The translations under genes were made by a program, and so were the position numbers. 63,730 nucleotides of DNA, from contig CAJXLK010000026.1 of NCBI GenBank assembly GCA_913055635.1, positions 1-63,730 of the forward strand. Direction: 5' to 3'. The stretch comes from an uncultured Bacteroidota bacterium. Lineage in GTDB: Bacteria > Bacteroidota > Bacteroidia > Bacteroidales > UBA12077. Under the pieces are notes generated by a model. It was not told the origin of the DNA. It made no database searches and saw only the letters and a program-made list of their open reading frames with translations. Of this stretch, positions 61,180-63,730 are shown in pieces. How positions within the stretch are numbered: position 1 is the first letter of the stretch; each line of letters opens with the position of its first letter.

Positions 61180-63633
61180 TTAACGTATCTCGGCCCCCAG
61201 CTTGTCCTGGAAGGTTTTGATCAGCTTATTGATGATCTTGTCGATCTGTTTGTCTTTTAGGGTTTGTTTTTCATCCTGGAGGATGAAACTCACGGCATAG
61301 GATTTTTTGTTTTTTCCCAGCTTTTCGCCCTGGTAAACGTCAAACAGCGAGACTTCGCGCAGTACCTTTCTTTCGCTTTGAAAAGCCAGCGATTCGATCT
61401 GGTCAAACCGCACGCCTTGATCCACCAACAAGGCCAGATCCCTTCTGACCCGGGGAAATTTGGATATCTCCCGGTACTCCACCACATTGTTCTGAGCATA
61501 AGCCAGCAGCTGGTCCCAGTTCAGGTCACCATAAAACACCGGGTTCTCAATGTCGAAACGTTTGAGCAGCTGGTCATCAACCATGGCTACCCGGGCAATG
61601 GGTCTCTTTTTGAATTTATAGATCAGGGCCTGGGCGTAGATGTCGTTCTCCAGCTCTTCTTTTTTGAATTGCCTGGGGTTAAAGCCCAGTTTGGCGAGGA
61701 TGGCCTCGATGTAGCCTTTCATGTGGAAGAAGCTGGCCTGCTTTTGTTCCAGCATCCAGTTTTCACGGGTGAAGTTGCCGGTAAGGAACAGGCCCAGATG
61801 ATTTTGTTCGTGGTACTGGCTGAGCGGATCACCCTGATCTTGGGATTGGGGTCGGCGGCTGTAGCAGTTGCCAAGCTCAAAGAGCTTGAGATCAGATTTT
61901 TGCCGCTTGATGTTGTGGGCAATGGCTTCAAGCCCGCCAAAAAGCAGGCTCTGGCGCATGCTGTTCAGATCCTGGCTCAGGGGGTTATGCAGGTACACCA
62001 GCTGTTGTTCGGGTAAACTGGTCAGGTTCTTGTAATAATCGGATTTGGTCAGCGAATTGGACATGATCTCGTAAAAGCCCATTCCGGTCAAAAGGGTGCT
62101 GATCTGCTCGGTGTATTTTTCTTTATCGAGGCCCTGGGTATGGGTCAAACTGGTGTTGAGCTTTTCGGAGGTTTCTATTTGGTTGAATCCGTATATCCGC
62201 AGTATTTCTTCGATCACATCTACCTCTCGTGTCACGTCAACCCGGTAGGTGGGGATGCGCAATTCAAGGGCTTCATTTTGTTCATGTTCGATGGATATAT
62301 CGAGTGATTGAAGGATTTGCCGGACTTTGTCGGTGGGTATGGTTTGGCCGGTCATATGGTACAGGTGGCTCAAATGAAGTCTGACCCGGGCCCGTTCAAT
62401 GGGTTCGGGATAAACATCCACGATATCGCAGGCGATTTGGCCCCCGGCTATTTGTTTGACCAGAATGGCGGCCCGCTTAAGGGCGTAAAGGGTGTTGTTG
62501 GGGTCAGCCCCCCGTTCAAAGCGATAGGAAGCATCCGTGGAGAGCATGTGCCTTTTTGCCGTGTTGCGGATGGTTTTGGGATTGAAATAGGCGCTTTCGA
62601 TGAAGATGCGGGTGGTGTTTTCACTCACCCCCGATTCGACACCCCCCATCACCCCTGCCATGGCAATGGGTTTTTCGGCATCACAAATCATCAGGTCATC
62701 CCCTGAAAGGCTGCGCTCTTCCTGGTCGAGGGTCTTAAACGGGGTGCCTTCCGGAAGTTTCTGAACAATGATTTTTCCCCCGCCAATTTGATCGGCATCA
62801 AAGAAGTGCAAGGGATGACCCGTTTCCATTAGCACATAATTGGAGATGTCTACCAGGTTGTTGATCGGGTTGAGCCCTACAGCTTTTAGCCGGTTTTGGA
62901 GCCACTCGGGAGAGGAGGCCACCTGAATGCCTTCTATGGTGAGGCCACTGTAACGCGGGCAGGCCTTTTGATCAACCACTTCCACCGGGATGTTCAGCCC
63001 GTCGGTATCTTTGGCGAACGATGCTGTGGAGGGCAGGTGCAGGGAGGTGGGCTCCTGCAGGTTCAAAAAGGCGGCCAGATCCCTGGCTGCCCCAATGTGG
63101 CTGGCCCCGTCGATGCGATTGGGCGTTAAATCAAACTCAAAAACCGTATCTTTTTCCACGTTGAAATAGTCTTTCAGGGGCTTGCCAACGGGGGCCTCGT
63201 CATCCAAAACAATGATCCCTTCATGCGTGTCACCCAGGCCTGCTTCATCTTCAGCACATATCATGCCCTCTGAAACTTCACCCCGTATTTTGGTCTTTTT
63301 GATCTCCAGGGGCTGGCCTTTTACCGACAAAGTCGTGCCTACCGGAGCCACCACCACTTTCTGGCCTTCCGCTACATTGGGCGCCCCACAGACAATGGGA
63401 AGCTCGCGGTCGCCCCCAATATCCACCGTGGTGGTGCTTAGCTTATCGGCGTTGGGATGCTGCCGGCAGGAAGTGACCCTCCCTACATACAGGCCTTCCA
63501 AACCCCCTTCCACCGAATCAAAATGTTCGATGCCTTCAACCTCCAGGCCGGTGTTGGTTAATATCTTTGCCGCCTCTTCCGCAGGGAGCTCAGTCGAAAT
63601 ATAATCTCTCAACCAGTTATAGGATACTTTCAT
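61180..63633 (-). CDS. pheT: Phenylalanyl-tRNA synthetase beta subunit
   Basis: PheT of 817 residues charges tRNA-Phe together with PheS. The N-terminal tRNA-binding (OB) domain is at about 40-155 (VGRVTSCRQHPNADKLS), then B3/B4 (editing) and B5 domains (FDLTPNRIDGASHIGAARDLAAFL), the catalytic-like core (ERGADPNNTLYALKRAA) and the anticodon-binding FDX-ACB domain at the end (FPRVRRDLALLVDQGVRFDQI). It begins normally (MKVSYNWLRDYI). Its start codon is inside a 33-bp sequence shared with lepB. pheS is not in the window. Confidence 0.97.
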   Translation of the reverse strand: MKVSYNWLRDYISTELPAEEAAKILTNTGLEVEGIEHFDSVEGGLEGLYVGRVTSCRQHPNADKLSTTTVDIGGDRELPIVCGAPNVAEGQKVVVAPVGTTLSVKGQPLEIKKTKIRGEVSEGMICAEDEAGLGDTHEGIIVLDDEAPVGKPLKDYFNVEKDTVFEFDLTPNRIDGASHIGAARDLAAFLNLQEPTSLHLPSTASFAKDTDGLNIPVEVVDQKACPRYSGLTIEGIQVASSPEWLQNRLKAVGLNPINNLVDISNYVLMETGHPLHFFDADQIGGGKIIVQKLPEGTPFKTLDQEERSLSGDDLMICDAEKPIAMAGVMGGVESGVSENTTRIFIESAYFNPKTIRNTAKRHMLSTDASYRFERGADPNNTLYALKRAAILVKQIAGGQIACDIVDVYPEPIERARVRLHLSHLYHMTGQTIPTDKVRQILQSLDISIEHEQNEALELRIPTYRVDVTREVDVIEEILRIYGFNQIETSEKLNTSLTHTQGLDKEKYTEQISTLLTGMGFYEIMSNSLTKSDYYKNLTSLPEQQLVYLHNPLSQDLNSMRQSLLFGGLEAIAHNIKRQKSDLKLFELGNCYSRRPQSQDQGDPLSQYHEQNHLGLFLTGNFTRENWMLEQKQASFFHMKGYIEAILAKLGFNPRQFKKEELENDIYAQALIYKFKKRPIARVAMVDDQLLKRFDIENPVFYGDLNWDQLLAYAQNNVVEYREISKFPRVRRDLALLVDQGVRFDQIESLAFQSERKVLREVSLFDVYQGEKLGKNKKSYAVSFILQDEKQTLKDKQIDKIINKLIKTFQDKLGAEIR

Positions 63634-63723
63634 ACGGATATACTTTAATTAAAAGTTTGTATTTCAGTATAATAATAGCATGTAATTCGTTGGTCTCGGT
63701 AACCTCTGCCATGGAACCCTCAT
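63629..63723 (-). repeat. Dispersed hairpin element upstream of pheT (copy 4, cut by window end)
   Basis: Minus strand 63661-63629 reads TACAAACTTTTAATTAAAGT and then ATATCCGTATGAA, differing in few places from the lepB-leader repeat at 140-172, and contains the pheT ATG. ATGAGGGTTCCAT at 63723-63711 (minus) stands 90 bases before the ATG, almost exactly where ATGCGGGTTCCAT stands before lepB. The rest of the hairpin would lie beyond the window. Confidence 0.7.
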
Positions 63724-63730
63724 GTTTTAT

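Noticed and set aside
63629-63730. pheT leader as a T-box or Phe attenuator
   Set aside because: No Phe-rich leader peptide or T-box motif is visible, and the same leader sequence precedes lepB, which has no link to phenylalanine.

Overview
This 63.7 kb window is chromosomal DNA of a member of the Bacteroidota, most likely from the Bacteroidales/Marinilabiliales side of the phylum; the order is inference. Evidence for the phylum: a SusC/SusD pair with a FecR anti-sigma factor, C-terminal sorting domains of the type IX secretion system (T9SS), a STN-domain SusC, DUF4293 and WbqC proteins, and a dozen promoter-like sites matching the Bacteroidota -7 consensus TAnnTTTG. No rRNA, tRNA, CRISPR array, prophage or transposase gene was seen.

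Layout. 1-4.5 kb: signal peptidase I, a WbqC protein, an RsmI-like methyltransferase and an MBL-fold hydrolase. 4.9-21.2 kb: an accessory locus of ten genes on one strand (FecR, SusC, SusD, PKD lipoprotein, T9SS cargo, two-domain cyanophycinase-like T9SS cargo, isoaspartyl dipeptidase, ECF sigma factor, lipoprotein cyanophycinase, YfcC-type transporter). 21.2-35.5 kb: mostly minus-strand housekeeping genes (folD, ffh, RidA, M13 peptidase, ornithine aminotransferase, pyrI, pyrB, YigZ, a DMT permease, dnaA, an MCE protein, a cell-wall amidase). 35.5-43.7 kb: mostly plus strand (LptD, phosphatase, polyphosphate kinase, asparaginase, DUF2007). 43.8-63.6 kb: acyl-CoA synthetase, SPOR lipoprotein, MFS permease, purA, Fur, a SpoT-like RSH protein, a T9SS type B protein, two M16 peptidases, a CLC channel, a macrodomain protein and pheT.

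The most interesting system is the 4.9-21.2 kb locus. I read it as a utilization locus for cyanophycin (multi-L-arginyl-poly-L-aspartate) or a related beta-aspartyl polymer. Two exported cyanophycinase-family enzymes would cut the polymer outside the cell or at its surface, SusC/SusD would bind and import the products, cytosolic isoaspartyl dipeptidase would split beta-Asp-Arg into Asp and Arg, and a YfcC-type carrier would move amino acids across the inner membrane. FecR, the STN domain of SusC and an ECF sigma factor would sense substrate. The lipoprotein cyanophycinase keeps the residues I recall as catalytic and substrate-binding in CphB. The substrate is inferred from gene content.

The window is also rich in short repeats: arrays of a palindrome (ACCCCGCTTAGCGGGGT) at three places, a 22-bp palindromic tandem array, tandem duplications of 72-83 bp that in three cases copy the 3' end of a gene including its stop codon, and a dispersed element with an AACCCGCAT/ATGCGGGTT hairpin whose end supplies the start codons of both lepB and pheT. 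The RSH protein has an intact hydrolase site but several replaced residues in the synthetase site.
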